A DNA stretch of 64,000 bases. Source: Thermohalobaculum sp039821125 (GTDB lineage: Bacteria > Pseudomonadota > Alphaproteobacteria > Rhodobacterales > Rhodobacteraceae). A program made the translations under genes and the position numbers. This document shows, one piece after another, positions 7,216-17,038 of the stretch. The notes below the pieces were generated by a model that saw only the letters and a list, made by a program, of their open reading frames with translations, was not told the DNA's origin and did not search any database. Within the stretch, counting starts at the first letter, position 1. Each line of letters starts with the position of its first letter. Location: NCBI GenBank assembly GCA_039821125.1, contig JBCBOR010000003.1, positions 1-64,000 of the forward strand. Direction: 5' to 3'.

Positions 7216-8763
7216 TCAGGCGAACCACCAACGTTCGCAGATCCGGCTTCCATCCAGCATCCAGAGATTGCCGATCGTGCCCGAGTTGGCCAGCTTGGCC
7301 GACGCTGCATCGACGTAATTTGCATACATCGGCACGACCACTGCGCCTTCGGTCGAGCACAGCATCTGCATCTCGTGATACATCTCGCGGCGCTTGGTGG
7401 TGTCCAGTTCCGCCCGAGCCTCGAGAAGCAATGACTGGAAGCGCTCGTTTTCCCAGAAATTGTCGTTCCACGGCACACCAGTCTCGTATGCTGTCGAGAA
7501 CATCCAGTCCTCGGTCGCGCGGCCCGACCAGTAGCAGGCGCAGAACGGTTTCTTCTGCCAGACATTGGACCAGTAGCCGTCTTGCGGCTCGCGCACGACG
7601 TTGACATTGATGCCAACAGCGCCTGCCGATTGCTGGAACAGCACCGCTGCATCGACTGCGCCGTTGAACGCCGCGGCCGAAGCGGAGAGGTCAATGTCCA
7701 GACTGTCGAGACCAGCCTGCTTCAGGTGGAACTTGGCCTTGTCTGGATCGTACTCGGTCTGCGGCAGATCCGAAGCAAAGTACTGGTTTGCAGGGCCAAT
7801 CGGGTGATCGTTGGCGACCGCGCCATGGCCTTGCAGGATCTTGTCGACGAGTTCCTGACGATTGAACGCATACTTGATCGCCTTGCGCACATCGAGATTG
7901 TCGTAGGGCGAGACGTTGGCGTGCATCGGGAAGGTGTAATGCTGGTTGCCCGTCACCTCGACAATGTTCACGTTCGGGTTGCGGTCCAGCATGGTCATGG
8001 TCGAGAAGTCGACCTTGTTGATCGCGTCGACCTGGTTGGTCATCATCGCGTTCATGCGAGCGGTCGTGTCGGTGATCGCAAGCGCTTCGATCGAGTCGAA
8101 GAAGCAGGCGTCATCCTTGTAGTGGTTCTCGTATTTCGACGCGAGCGTGCGCACACCGGGCTCGTGGTTCTCGACCTTGTAGCCGCCGGTTCCGATGCCC
8201 TTTTCGATGGATTCTTCGATCATCCCTGCCGGATGGATCACGATGTGATAATCGGACAGCAGGAACGGGAAGTCCGCGTTGCCGGATTTCAGGGTGAACT
8301 GCACCTGGTGACTGTCGAGTTTCTTCGTCTCTTCGATCGCGGCCAGGATGGGCTTGGCAGGCGATTTTGCGCCTTCCTCGGTGTGGATCGCAAAGGTCTC
8401 GATCACGTCATCGGCGTTGAAGTCCTTGCCATTGTGGAAGGTCACGCCCTTGCGCAGGTTGAACGTCCACGTCTTGGCGTCTGCCGAGGCTTCCCAGTTC
8501 TCCGCGAGTTCGCCTTTCAGCGTGCCGTCGGCAGCAACTTCGGTCATGCAGTCGAAGACACAGCCATGGCCCATGTTGATCATGTAGCTGTCCGAGTGTG
8601 TCCGGCCGTCCCAGCTGTCAGACGTGTTCGCTCCGCCCATGCCAAGGCGCAGCGTGCCGCCTTTCTTGGGACCTTCAGCGAGAGCCGGACCGGCGCTTGC
8701 ATAGGCAGCGGCAGCAGCGCCCGCCTTCAGCATTGTGCGTCGGTTAAGATTCAAAGCCATCAT
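7216..8763 (-). CDS. Peptide/opine-type ABC transporter substrate-binding protein (SBP_bac_5), Tat-exported
   Basis: A 515-residue family-5 solute-binding protein. The N-terminus has a twin-arginine signal (NRRTMLKAG, hydrophobic Ala-rich stretch, cleavage near ALA-EG), then the family pattern KKGGTLRLG, the GELAENWEASADAKTWTFNLRKG segment and FHNGKDFNADDV typical of DppA/OppA. It should bind the substrate in the periplasm for the permeases upstream. Two ATGs (8763 and 8760) follow GGGAG; either is possible. It is the last gene of its operon, about 110 bases after the ATPase, unlike the usual binding-protein-first order. The substrate could be a peptide, opine or other amphipathic cation. Confidence 0.9.
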   Translation of the reverse strand: MMALNLNRRTMLKAGAAAAAYASAGPALAEGPKKGGTLRLGMGGANTSDSWDGRTHSDSYMINMGHGCVFDCMTEVAADGTLKGELAENWEASADAKTWTFNLRKGVTFHNGKDFNADDVIETFAIHTEEGAKSPAKPILAAIEETKKLDSHQVQFTLKSGNADFPFLLSDYHIVIHPAGMIEESIEKGIGTGGYKVENHEPGVRTLASKYENHYKDDACFFDSIEALAITDTTARMNAMMTNQVDAINKVDFSTMTMLDRNPNVNIVEVTGNQHYTFPMHANVSPYDNLDVRKAIKYAFNRQELVDKILQGHGAVANDHPIGPANQYFASDLPQTEYDPDKAKFHLKQAGLDSLDIDLSASAAAFNGAVDAAVLFQQSAGAVGINVNVVREPQDGYWSNVWQKKPFCACYWSGRATEDWMFSTAYETGVPWNDNFWENERFQSLLLEARAELDTTKRREMYHEMQMLCSTEGAVVVPMYANYVDAASAKLANSGTIGNLWMLDGSRICERWWFA

Positions 8764-8875
8764 CTATCTCCCTGTGTTGGCTTGATTTGCTTGTCGTTCG
8801 TCGCGTGCACCGATCGGTGCATTCCCCCAAGATCGATAGTCATGCACGCGGGCCTCCGCGGGCATAGTTCCAATG

Positions 8876-10540
8876 TCACATCTGGCTTGTGGCAGCGTCG
8901 CCGATATTGTCCACGCCGCGTTCCTGTAGGAGGTTGGTCAGCCAATCCGGGTCCATCTCGGGCACCGAGCTGAGCAGCAGGTCCGTGTAGGCGTGGTGTG
9001 GCGGGCGGAACATCTCGTCCTTGGGCCCCGCCTCGACGACCTTGCCTTCCTTCATCACGACGACTTCATCTGCGATCGCGCGTACGGTCGCAAGGTCGTG
9101 AGTGATGAACATATAGGCGAGATCCAGCTCATCCTGCAGGCGCGCCAGCAGTTTCAAGATCCCTTCCGCCACCAGCTGATCGAGCGCCGAAGTCACCTCG
9201 TCACAGATGATGAAGTCTGGCTCGGCGGCGAGGGCACGGGCGATACCGATGCGTTGCTTTTGCCCGCCGGACAGCTCCGAGGGATACCGGCTATAGTACT
9301 GGCTTGGCTCCAACTCGATCAGGTCCAGGAGTTCTTCAACTCTGCGGCGCTGCTCCGCCCCGCTCAGGCCCATGTAGAACTGCACGGGACGGCCGATGAT
9401 GTCGCAGATGCGGCTTTTTGGGTTCAGCGCCGTGTCCGCCATCTGGTAGATCATCTGGGCGTGGCGCAACTCGTGCTTGGAACGCTTGCGATAATCGGCC
9501 TGCAGAGGTTCACCGTTGGCCAGGATGCGCCCGGAGATCGGTGGCAACAGACCGGTGATGCAGCGCGCAGTGGTGGACTTGCCTGATCCGGACTCGCCAA
9601 CCACGGCGACTGTGCGCCCCTTGTGAATATCGAAGCTGACGTCATGCAGTACCGGGATCTTGCCATAGGCCGCCGTAACTCCTTCGACCCGGATCACAGG
9701 GGTCTCTCCGGCACCTGCGAGCGGTTTTTGCGGGCGTTCGAAGGACCGCACGGCCCAAAGTGATTTGGTATACTCCTCGGTCGGGGCGCTGAGCATGGTG
9801 CGGGTGTCGCTTTCCTCGACCTCGTCGCCTTTCAGCAGCACCTTGATGCGGTCGGCCATCTGCGCGACGACGGCGAGATCGTGGGTGATGTAGATCGCGG
9901 CTGTGTTGAACTGCTCGACGATGTCCCGGATTGCGGCCAGGACCTCGATCTGCGTGGTCACATCAAGCGCCGTTGTCGGCTCGTCGAAGATGATCAGATC
10001 CGGGCGGCACGACATGGCCATCGCGGTCATGGCGCGCTGAAGCTGCCCGCCGGAGACCTGGTGCGGATAACGAAACCCGATCTCGTCCGGGTTCGGCAGG
10101 CGCAGGCGACGGTACAGCTCGATCCCGTCCTCCTGGCTTTCCGAGCGACCTTTGACACCGTGCTGGACCGGCGCCTCGGTGTGCTGATCGATCAGCTTGT
10201 GCGCCGGGTTGAAGCTGGCCGCCGCGGACTGGGCCACATAGGCGATGCGCTTGCCGAGCAGGCCCCGCTTAACGTTCGCTGATGCATTGACGAGGTCGAT
10301 CCCATCGAATTCAACCGAGCCTTCGGAGATCCGGCAGCCGTCCCGGCAAAAGCCCATTGCGGCGAGGCCAATGGTCGACTTGCCCGCGCCGGATTCGCCG
10401 ATCAGGCCCATGACCTCGCCCTTGTGCAGGTCAAGGTCCACCCCGTGGACGATTTCGTTCCAGGTCTCGTCTGCGCGGCCCTCGATCTTGAGGCCGCGGA
10501 TCTTGACGAGAAGTTCCTGATTGCTGGTGCTCGTGCTCAT
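8876..10540 (-). CDS. Peptide/opine-type ABC transporter ATPase, two fused nucleotide-binding domains
   Basis: A 554-residue protein containing both ATPases of a Dpp/Opp-type importer in one chain (DppD-DppF fusion, as in YejF). Domain 1: Walker A GESGAGKST (48-56), signature VSGGQ (162-166), Walker B LIIFDEPT. Domain 2: Walker A GESGSGKST (315-323), signature LSGGQ (423-427), Walker B FIICDE (443-448). All catalytic motifs are intact in both halves. It begins 4 bases after the stop of the upstream permease. It powers uptake from the cytoplasmic face of the inner membrane. Confidence 0.93.
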   Translation of the reverse strand: MSTSTSNQELLVKIRGLKIEGRADETWNEIVHGVDLDLHKGEVMGLIGESGAGKSTIGLAAMGFCRDGCRISEGSVEFDGIDLVNASANVKRGLLGKRIAYVAQSAAASFNPAHKLIDQHTEAPVQHGVKGRSESQEDGIELYRRLRLPNPDEIGFRYPHQVSGGQLQRAMTAMAMSCRPDLIIFDEPTTALDVTTQIEVLAAIRDIVEQFNTAAIYITHDLAVVAQMADRIKVLLKGDEVEESDTRTMLSAPTEEYTKSLWAVRSFERPQKPLAGAGETPVIRVEGVTAAYGKIPVLHDVSFDIHKGRTVAVVGESGSGKSTTARCITGLLPPISGRILANGEPLQADYRKRSKHELRHAQMIYQMADTALNPKSRICDIIGRPVQFYMGLSGAEQRRRVEELLDLIELEPSQYYSRYPSELSGGQKQRIGIARALAAEPDFIICDEVTSALDQLVAEGILKLLARLQDELDLAYMFITHDLATVRAIADEVVVMKEGKVVEAGPKDEMFRPPHHAYTDLLLSSVPEMDPDWLTNLLQERGVDNIGDAATSQM

Positions 10541-10544
10541 GAGA

Positions 10545-11507
10545 TTACTCCTTCAGGCCCGAGGACCGGTGCAACATCCAGTCGACGACAAAGTTGACGG
10601 CAACGGTCAGGAGCGCGATGGCCCCCGCCGCCATGAGGGGGAGGGACGCCGCAATCGGTGCAAACGTCGCGAAGCTGATGAACTGCGCAAGCTCGGACAC
10701 CATCGAGCCCCAGTCTGCCAGCGGCGGCTGGATGCCGAGGCCGAGGAACGAAAGCGCCGCGATCGTCAGGAACACGAAGCAGAACCGCAGCCCGAACTCG
10801 GCCAGCAGCGGCGCCGTGGCGTTGGGCAGGATCTCCTTGAAGATCAGGTAACCCAGACCCTCGCCGCGGAGCTTTGCAGCCTCGATGTAGTCCATGACGA
10901 CGATGTTCAGGCCAACAGCACGGGCCAAGCGGTAGACACGCGTTGAATCGAGCACCGCGATGATCAGCACCATGAAGATGGTCAGCGAGACACCGAGGCG
11001 GCTGGCCCAGGCCGATGCAATGGTCATCAGCAGAAGCGCGAAGATCAGCGACGGGATCGACATCAGAACATCGACGATCCGGCTGAGCAACTGCTCGAGC
11101 CAGCCGCCAACCGTCGCCGCCAGAAATCCGAGCGACGCTCCGATTACGAAGGCCAGGACAGTGGTGACGAAGGCGATACCGACCGTATTTCGTGCGCCGT
11201 AGATCAGGCGACTGGTGATATCGCGCCCGATCTGATCCGTGCCCAGAAGGAACCGGGGGTCATCGCCTGGCAGCAGAAGGCTCTTCTCGAAGACCTGCGC
11301 TTCGCCATAGGGCGCGAAGATATCTGCGCCAATGGCCAATACGACATAGATCAGGATCACGAGGATCCCGAACGCTGCGGTCAAAGGCGCCTGACGCATC
11401 GGCTTGGCGATGATCTCGGGCATGGTTTTGCGCAAGGCTTCGCGAAAGATCCATGCCGCGGCGATACACCCGGCGATGACGATAGCGACCCACATAAGAA
11501 ACATCAT
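10545..11507 (-). CDS. Peptide/opine-type ABC transporter permease (DppC-like)
   Basis: A 320-residue inner-membrane permease with about six or seven hydrophobic segments. The N-terminal region has a DppC-like PLLPGDDPRFLLGTDQ-type periplasmic loop with LGTDQIGRDITSRLIYGAR, and the cytoplasmic EAA loop (EAAKLRGEGLGYLIFKEILPN region) that contacts the ATPase. It lies between the DppB-like permease (13-base gap) and the double ATPase (4-base gap). It carries one extra N-terminal hydrophobic helix before the typical start, common in this family. Confidence 0.92.
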   Translation of the reverse strand: MMFLMWVAIVIAGCIAAAWIFREALRKTMPEIIAKPMRQAPLTAAFGILVILIYVVLAIGADIFAPYGEAQVFEKSLLLPGDDPRFLLGTDQIGRDITSRLIYGARNTVGIAFVTTVLAFVIGASLGFLAATVGGWLEQLLSRIVDVLMSIPSLIFALLLMTIASAWASRLGVSLTIFMVLIIAVLDSTRVYRLARAVGLNIVVMDYIEAAKLRGEGLGYLIFKEILPNATAPLLAEFGLRFCFVFLTIAALSFLGLGIQPPLADWGSMVSELAQFISFATFAPIAASLPLMAAGAIALLTVAVNFVVDWMLHRSSGLKE

Positions 11508-11520
11508 GACAGCGTCCCCC

Positions 11521-12495
11521 TTACTTCGGATGCCGGAGACGCGGGTTCGACAGGATCGAAAGAATGTCCGCAGTCAGGTTCAACAGGATATAGGCAGCGG
11601 CGAAGATCAGGCAGCAGGCCTGGACCACGGGGATGTCTCGCAATCGGACGCTGTCGACGAAGAGCTGGCCGACGCCGGGATAGACGAAGACCACCTCGAC
11701 CACCACAACGCCCGTGATCAAATACGCGAGGTTCAGGGCGATGACGTTGATGATCGGGGCAAGCGCGTTGGGGAGCGCGTGTACAACGATGATGCGGGCA
11801 GGGGAGAGCCCCTTGAGCCGTGCCATCTCGATATAGGGTGAGGCCAACAGGTTGATAATCGCCGCACGGGTCATGCGCATCATGTGTGCCGTCACGACCA
11901 GTGTCAGGGTCAGTGCCGGCAGCATGGTCGCGTAGATCCGGTCGAAGAAGTTCATGTTGTCATAGACGTTTGAAAGCGTCGGGAACCATCCGGTCTGCAC
12001 TGAGAGGAACAGGACCAACACATAGGCGACGAAGAATTCGGGCGAGGAGATCGACGTCAGCGTGGAGACGTTGGCGACCCGGTCGAACAGTGTATTGCGG
12101 TAGAGCGCGGCCAGGATGCCGATGGTCAGAGAGAGCGGCACGGCAATGGCGGCAGCGACCAGGGCCAGGAACAGGGTGTTGGCAAAACGCCCCTCGAGCT
12201 GCTCGGCCACCGGGCGCTTGTTTCCGAACGATGTGCCAAAGTCGCCCTGAACAGCGTTACCGAGCCAACTGAAGTACCTGGTGACGGCGGGTTGATCGAG
12301 ACCAAGCTCCTTCTCGATGGCGGCGACGGCCTCGGGCGTCGCACCCTGTCCGAGAATTTCCTGCGCGAAGTTGCCGGGCAATGCCTCGACGGCTGCGAAA
12401 ATCACGAGCGAAACGACGAAGAGCGTGACGAGCCCCAAGCCAAGCCGTTTCCCAACGAGACCAAATATATCTGCCTTGATGGCCAAAATGATCAC
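11521..12495 (-). CDS. Peptide/opine-type ABC transporter permease (DppB-like), first gene of the operon
   Basis: A 324-residue permease of the DppB type: an N-terminal membrane helix followed by a periplasmic domain with the family pattern (LGLDQPAVTRYFSWLGNAVQGDFGTSF), then five more helices with an EAA loop (EMARLKGLSPARIIVVHALPN). The frame opens at GTG (12495), which lies immediately after AGGG; a TTG three codons in (12486) has better spacing from AGGGG, so the start is uncertain. The gene is divergent from the Liv-type operon beginning at 12760. Confidence 0.9.
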   Translation of the reverse strand: MIILAIKADIFGLVGKRLGLGLVTLFVVSLVIFAAVEALPGNFAQEILGQGATPEAVAAIEKELGLDQPAVTRYFSWLGNAVQGDFGTSFGNKRPVAEQLEGRFANTLFLALVAAAIAVPLSLTIGILAALYRNTLFDRVANVSTLTSISSPEFFVAYVLVLFLSVQTGWFPTLSNVYDNMNFFDRIYATMLPALTLTLVVTAHMMRMTRAAIINLLASPYIEMARLKGLSPARIIVVHALPNALAPIINVIALNLAYLITGVVVVEVVFVYPGVGQLFVDSVRLRDIPVVQACCLIFAAAYILLNLTADILSILSNPRLRHPK

Positions 12496-12759
12496 CCCTG
12501 TTGCGACGTGGACCGGAATTTTTTCTATGCCCGGTTCCCATTAGCGACATTCTTTGTCGTGAAACCGCAGTATCGCAAGTGCGAACTGTGGATTTGGGCG
12601 TGTTTCCTGCGGATTCGCACAATCTGGACTCACCGGCGGGTTGCATGTCATCTTTCCTGACCGTCTCCTTGACAGCGGCGCGCGTTTTTCAAACGCTGTT
12701 TGTTCACGATCCAGCAAATCGCCGGGCAAAACCGGGGTGATCATCGGGAGGAACACAGA
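12496..12759. promoter_or_regulatory. Divergent promoter region between two ABC importer operons
   Basis: 264 bases without a gene between the divergent peptide-type (minus) and Liv-type (plus) operons. On the plus strand TTGACA (12669-12674) is a perfect -35 hexamer but the sequence 17 bases on (AACGCT) is a poor -10. A strong ribosome-binding site GGGAGGA (12746-12752) serves the plus-strand gene. No clear operator was recognised. Confidence 0.4.
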
Positions 12760-14001
12760 ATGCGACTTGCTATGAAACTGGTCACAAGTGCCTTGTTTTC
12801 CGCGGTTCTTGGCACGGCGGCATTGGCCGAGGACACGGTCAAGATCGCGTTCATCGATCCCCTGTCGGGACCGTTTGCCACGACAGGTACGAACGGTCTG
12901 GCCGAATGGGAGTTCGCCGCAGAGGAACTGGTGAACAAGCAAGGCGGCGTGCTTGGCGGCAAGAAACTCGAGATCGTTGCCTTTGACAACAAGATCAGTC
13001 CGAAGGAGTCGCTGATCCAGCTTCAGGTGGCGATCGATCAGGGCATCAAGTTCATCGCACAGGGCAACTCTTCTGGCGTTGCCAGTGCACTCACGGATGC
13101 GATCAACAAGCACAATCGTCGCAATCCGGACAATCGGGTGCTGTTCTTGAACTATTCCGCTGTGGCGCCTGAACTGACGAACGAGAAGTGCAATTTCTGG
13201 CATTTCCGGTTCGATGCCAATTCTGACATCAAGATGGACGCGCTGACCGATGTGATCGCGAAAGACGACGGCATAGAGCGGGTCTATGTGATCGGTCAGG
13301 ACTACTCTTTCGGCAAATCCGTTGCAGCGGCAGCGGTGCGGTTTCTCGCCGAGAAGCGCCCGGATATCGAGATCGTCGGCAATGAACTGCACCCGATCGG
13401 AAAGGTGAAGGACTTCACGCCCTACGCGCGCAAGATCGTGTCATCCGGTGCAGACGCGATAATCACCGGCAACTGGGGCGCGGATATGGTCGGCCTTGGC
13501 AAGTCTGTGATCGAGGGTGGCTTCGATGGTCCGATCTACACCTACTACGCAGCGAACAACGGCATCACCGCGACCTTTGGCGACGTCGGCAAGGACCGAA
13601 TCCGGCTGGTGCAGGAAGGACCTTTGAACCCGCCTGCGTCCGATCGCATGTCGGTATACGTGAAGGCGTTCAAGGAGAAGAACCCGGATTTCGACATCAC
13701 GCAGAACCGGATCACCAACGCAGTGGAGATGTTGGCCCGTGCGATCGACGCGGCAGGCTCGACCGATGCGGTGGCGGTCGCGACAGCGCTGGCCGGAATG
13801 GAGCATGACTCGCTTTGGGGCGGCAAGATCTACATGCGGCCCGAAGACCATCAGGCCATCCAGAACGTGCACATCACCAAGCACACGGACGAGGGTGTGA
13901 CATTCGACTCGGACAATTCCGGCTACGGTCTTGTCGTCGAAAGCTCGATTGAGATGGCCGCGGCCGACAGTCCGACCACGTGCGAAATGAAGCGTCCGTA
14001 A
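12760..14001 (+). CDS. Liv-type ABC transporter substrate-binding protein (Peripla_BP_6)
   Basis: A 413-residue periplasmic binding protein with a Sec signal peptide (MRLAMKLVTSALFSAVLGTA, cleavage after ALA) and the family-6 opening KIAFIDPLSGPFATTGTNGL. Later features such as the VKDFTPYARKIVSSGADAIITGNWG block are typical of LivJ/UrtA-like proteins. GGGAGGA seven bases upstream fixes the ATG. It heads an operon with two permeases and two ATPases. Branched-chain amino acids are the textbook ligand, but the downstream aldolase and hydroxy-acid dehydrogenase suggest a carboxylate or other small organic acid. Confidence 0.9.
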   Translation: MRLAMKLVTSALFSAVLGTAALAEDTVKIAFIDPLSGPFATTGTNGLAEWEFAAEELVNKQGGVLGGKKLEIVAFDNKISPKESLIQLQVAIDQGIKFIAQGNSSGVASALTDAINKHNRRNPDNRVLFLNYSAVAPELTNEKCNFWHFRFDANSDIKMDALTDVIAKDDGIERVYVIGQDYSFGKSVAAAAVRFLAEKRPDIEIVGNELHPIGKVKDFTPYARKIVSSGADAIITGNWGADMVGLGKSVIEGGFDGPIYTYYAANNGITATFGDVGKDRIRLVQEGPLNPPASDRMSVYVKAFKEKNPDFDITQNRITNAVEMLARAIDAAGSTDAVAVATALAGMEHDSLWGGKIYMRPEDHQAIQNVHITKHTDEGVTFDSDNSGYGLVVESSIEMAAADSPTTCEMKRP

Positions 14002-14052
14002 CGCAACGACAGGGGTGGGCACCGCGCCCGCCCCGCAGTATTCCTGAGCGCT

Positions 14053-15009
14053 ATGGAGCTCATCCTCATAAATCTGCTCGACGGGCTGGTTACGGGCCTG
14101 CTGCTTTTCATGCTGTCCGCGGGACTGACGCTGATCTTCTCGATGATGGGCGTGCTCAACTTTGCCCATGCCAGTTTCTACATGCTGGGCGCATACTTCG
14201 GGTATCAGATCAGCCGCTATGTCGGGTTCTGGCCCGGGCTGGTAGTGGCACCTGTCGTGGTCGGGCTTATGGGGGCCGCGGTTGAGAAGTACGGCTTGAG
14301 GCGGGTGCACAAGCACGGACATGTGCCTGAACTGATCTTCACCTTTGGCCTTGCGCTGTTGATCGAGGAGGTCGTGCAGTTCTTCTGGGGCAAAAACCAG
14401 ATGGCCTACACCCCGCCCGAAGCGCTGAACTTCACTCTGTTCGCCATCGGCGACAATGCGTTTCCAGCCTACAAGTTCTTCATGATTGCGATTTCCGCCG
14501 CGGTGTTTCTGGTTCTGTTGACGATCCTGAAGCGCACCCGCGTCGGTTTGGTCATTCAGGCTGCGCTCAGCTATCCGCAAACGGTCGAGGCGCTCGGCCA
14601 TAACGTGCCACGCGTCTTCATGGGTGTGTTCGGGGTCGGCACAGCTTTGGCAGGTGTGGCTGGTGTGATTGCAGGACCGGTGCTTGGCACCTTCCCGGGC
14701 ATGGCCGTCGTCTTGGGCTCGATCGTCTTTGTCACCATCGTTGTCGGAGGGTTGGGATCGCTTTGGGGCGCGCTTGTCGCCTCGCTCCTGATCGGGTGGA
14801 TGACGACCTTCGCCAAGACCTATAACGTCTCGGGCGCAGATGTCATGGCGCTGATCGGTCTGGTCCCGCCCACCGATATGTCCGACAATCCATTTCGCGA
14901 TGTCTGGACCATGACCCTGCCGCAGATCGCCGACATCCTGCCCTACATGTTCATGGTCCTCGTGCTGGTCTTCCGGCCAAACGGCCTGATGGGACGGCGG
15001 GAGACATGA
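14053..15009 (+). CDS. Liv-type ABC transporter permease (LivH-like)
   Basis: A 318-residue permease of the LivH family with about eight hydrophobic helices. The N-terminal LLDGLVTGLLLFMLSAGLTLIFSMMGVLNFAHASFYMLGAY block is the family hallmark (shown here by key parts GLTLIFSMMGVLNFAH). The start at 14053 has no strong ribosome-binding site, so coupling with the binding-protein gene 51 bases upstream may matter. Its stop overlaps the next start by four bases (ATGA). Confidence 0.92.
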   Translation: MELILINLLDGLVTGLLLFMLSAGLTLIFSMMGVLNFAHASFYMLGAYFGYQISRYVGFWPGLVVAPVVVGLMGAAVEKYGLRRVHKHGHVPELIFTFGLALLIEEVVQFFWGKNQMAYTPPEALNFTLFAIGDNAFPAYKFFMIAISAAVFLVLLTILKRTRVGLVIQAALSYPQTVEALGHNVPRVFMGVFGVGTALAGVAGVIAGPVLGTFPGMAVVLGSIVFVTIVVGGLGSLWGALVASLLIGWMTTFAKTYNVSGADVMALIGLVPPTDMSDNPFRDVWTMTLPQIADILPYMFMVLVLVFRPNGLMGRRET

Positions 15010-16283
15010 GCGAGACTGCCCTGGCGGCGCGTCCGACAACCGGAATGTTGCGCGCAGCGAGCCCTTGGCTGGGCGCGATCGTCCTCGTCGTTGCTCTGCC
15101 GTTTGTCTTCTCGGACAGCTCCGCCATCACGATCATGAATCAGATGGCGATCACCATCGTGTTCGCGCTCAGCTACAACATGCTGCTGGGGCAGGGCGGG
15201 ATGCTGAGCTTCGGGCACGCGGTCTACATGGGCCTCGGCGGGTTCATGGCAATGCACATGATGGGCTGGATCGAGGAAGACGGCCTGCCGATCCCGTTGC
15301 CGCTGTTGCCACTCTTTGCCGGGCTTTTCGGGCTCGCCTGCGCAGCAGTGATCGGCACGTTTTCCACGCGCCGTGCGGGCACTGGTTTCGCGATGATATC
15401 CCTCGGCATCGGCGAGTTGATCGCGGCCTGTTCGATCATCATCGTCGCCTTCTTTGGGGGCGAGGAGGGGATCTCTGGTGATCGAACGATGGGTCCGCCC
15501 GTCTTTGGCGTCGAGTGGTTCACGTCGGGCGAGGTTTATTGGATCATATCCGGGTGGATGCTGCTCTCGGCGCTTCTGATGTACCTGTTCTCGCGTACAC
15601 CCGTGGGGCGCATGGCCAATGCGGTGCGGGACAACCCGGAACGGGCTGAGTTCCTCGGATATTCTGCGCGCTGGGTTCGCTATATCTCGTTCTGTGCGTC
15701 GGGGTTCTTCGCAGGGATCGCGGGAGGGCTGTTCGCGATAAACTACGAGATCCTGACGGAAGAAAACCTGAACCTTGCGACCTCCGGTGCGATCCTGCTG
15801 ATGACGTTCCTTGGTGGGGTCGGGTTTTTCGCCGGGCCGATCATCGGCGCGATCGTGTTCACGTTGCTCCAGACCGTACTCAGCTTGCAGACGGAGCTTT
15901 GGGCGCTCTATGTCGGCGCGCTTTTCGTGGTGACCGTCATGTTCTTCCCTGGCGGGCTGACGGGATTGCTGACGATCCATATCATGCCCTGGCGTCTGGG
16001 CCGCCTGAGCGAGTTGATGATCCCCTATGCGAAGACACTGCTTCCGGGTGCAATCGGCGTTCTCGGGTTCTGCGGCTTTCTCGAGATCCTGTTCCATGCG
16101 CGGCACGCAGCAGCGGGCGATCACGAAATGATACTGTTCTGGATCACCTTTGACACTCACGGACCGTTGCCGTGGATCATCACGGCGGTCGTCGCGGGCG
16201 CGGGCTACTGGTTGGCCCGCCGCAATGCGCCGGAGCTGAAGGCGGCGCTGGATCATGCGTCTGCACCGGACCGTATGCCATGA
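15006..16283 (+). CDS. Liv-type ABC transporter permease (LivM-like)
   Basis: A 425-residue permease of the LivM family. The LSYNMLLGQGGMLSFGHAVY segment (about residues 55-75) is diagnostic. It is longer than a minimal LivM (about 320): after the conserved core there are further hydrophobic helices (TLLPGAIGVLGFCGFLEILF and a final WIITAVVAGAGYWLARR), a C-terminal elongation seen in some Rhodobacterales and Burkholderia homologues. It overlaps both neighbours by four bases. Confidence 0.9.
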   Translation: MSETALAARPTTGMLRAASPWLGAIVLVVALPFVFSDSSAITIMNQMAITIVFALSYNMLLGQGGMLSFGHAVYMGLGGFMAMHMMGWIEEDGLPIPLPLLPLFAGLFGLACAAVIGTFSTRRAGTGFAMISLGIGELIAACSIIIVAFFGGEEGISGDRTMGPPVFGVEWFTSGEVYWIISGWMLLSALLMYLFSRTPVGRMANAVRDNPERAEFLGYSARWVRYISFCASGFFAGIAGGLFAINYEILTEENLNLATSGAILLMTFLGGVGFFAGPIIGAIVFTLLQTVLSLQTELWALYVGALFVVTVMFFPGGLTGLLTIHIMPWRLGRLSELMIPYAKTLLPGAIGVLGFCGFLEILFHARHAAAGDHEMILFWITFDTHGPLPWIITAVVAGAGYWLARRNAPELKAALDHASAPDRMP

Positions 16284-17038
16284 GCGCTGCTCTTGAACTT
16301 GTCGGCGTCCACAAAGCGTTCGGCCGGGCGGAGATCATCCGCGGCGTGGACCTCAGTATCGGGAAGGGCGAGCGCCATGCTGTCATTGGCCCGAACGGAG
16401 CGGGCAAGTCGACGCTGTTCAACCTGATTACCGGACGCTTCCCTGTCACCTCAGGCGTTGTGCGCCTTCACGGGTCGGATGTGACCGGCTTGGCACCGTA
16501 TCAGATCAACCGGCGCGGTTTGTCGCGCAGTTTCCAGATCACCAACATCTTCCCGCGGATGAGCGTGTTCGAGAACGTGCGCTGCGCGCTTCTCTGGCCG
16601 CGTGGCTACCGCTACGCGTTCTGGCGTCTCTTGGACCGTGAGCGTGCGCTGACCGATGCTGCCGATGAGATCCTCGATCAACTCAATCTGACCAAGCGGC
16701 GCGACTTGCCTGCGGGTGTTCTGTCTTATGCCGAGCAGCGCGCGCTTGAGATCGGAATCACCATTGCGGGCGGTGCCGATGTGATCCTGCTGGACGAGCC
16801 GACCGCGGGTATGAGCCATTCCGAGACGGACTACATCGTCGGACTGATCCGACAGGTGACCATTGGCAAAACCCTGATCATGGTCGAGCACGACATGGGC
16901 GTCGTATTCGGGCTGGCCGATCGGATCTCGGTCCTTGTCTACGGGCAGATCATCGCCACCGGAACGCCCGAGGAAGTCCGCGCCAACGCAGCCGTTCAGG
17001 AGGCCTATCTTGGCGCGGCGCTCGAGGAAGACACCTGA
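16280..17038 (+). CDS. Liv-type ABC transporter ATPase (LivG-like)
   Basis: A 252-residue ATPase. Walker A GPNGAGKST (37-45), Q-loop region SRSFQITNIFP, signature LSYAEQ (148-153), Walker B VILLDE (168-173), and the H-loop in MVEHDMGVVFGLADRI. The signature reads LSYAEQ where LivG proteins usually have LSYGEQ or LSYGQQ, a conservative change. The ATG at 16280 overlaps the LivM stop; the in-frame codons further upstream lie inside livM and are not used. Confidence 0.93.
   Translation: MSAALELVGVHKAFGRAEIIRGVDLSIGKGERHAVIGPNGAGKSTLFNLITGRFPVTSGVVRLHGSDVTGLAPYQINRRGLSRSFQITNIFPRMSVFENVRCALLWPRGYRYAFWRLLDRERALTDAADEILDQLNLTKRRDLPAGVLSYAEQRALEIGITIAGGADVILLDEPTAGMSHSETDYIVGLIRQVTIGKTLIMVEHDMGVVFGLADRISVLVYGQIIATGTPEEVRANAAVQEAYLGAALEEDT

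Noticed and set aside
7582..8973. A 463-codon plus-strand frame opposite the Tat-exported binding protein
   Set aside because: Shadow frame; the minus-strand gene has a twin-arginine signal and family motifs.
13441..15039. A 532-codon minus-strand frame opposite the Liv-type binding protein and LivH
   Set aside because: Composition rich in His, Arg, Asp and Gln is typical of a shadow frame; both plus-strand genes have clear families.
14943..16256. A 437-codon minus-strand frame opposite LivM
   Set aside because: Shadow of a membrane-protein gene; hydrophobic codons read backwards give charged low-complexity sequence.
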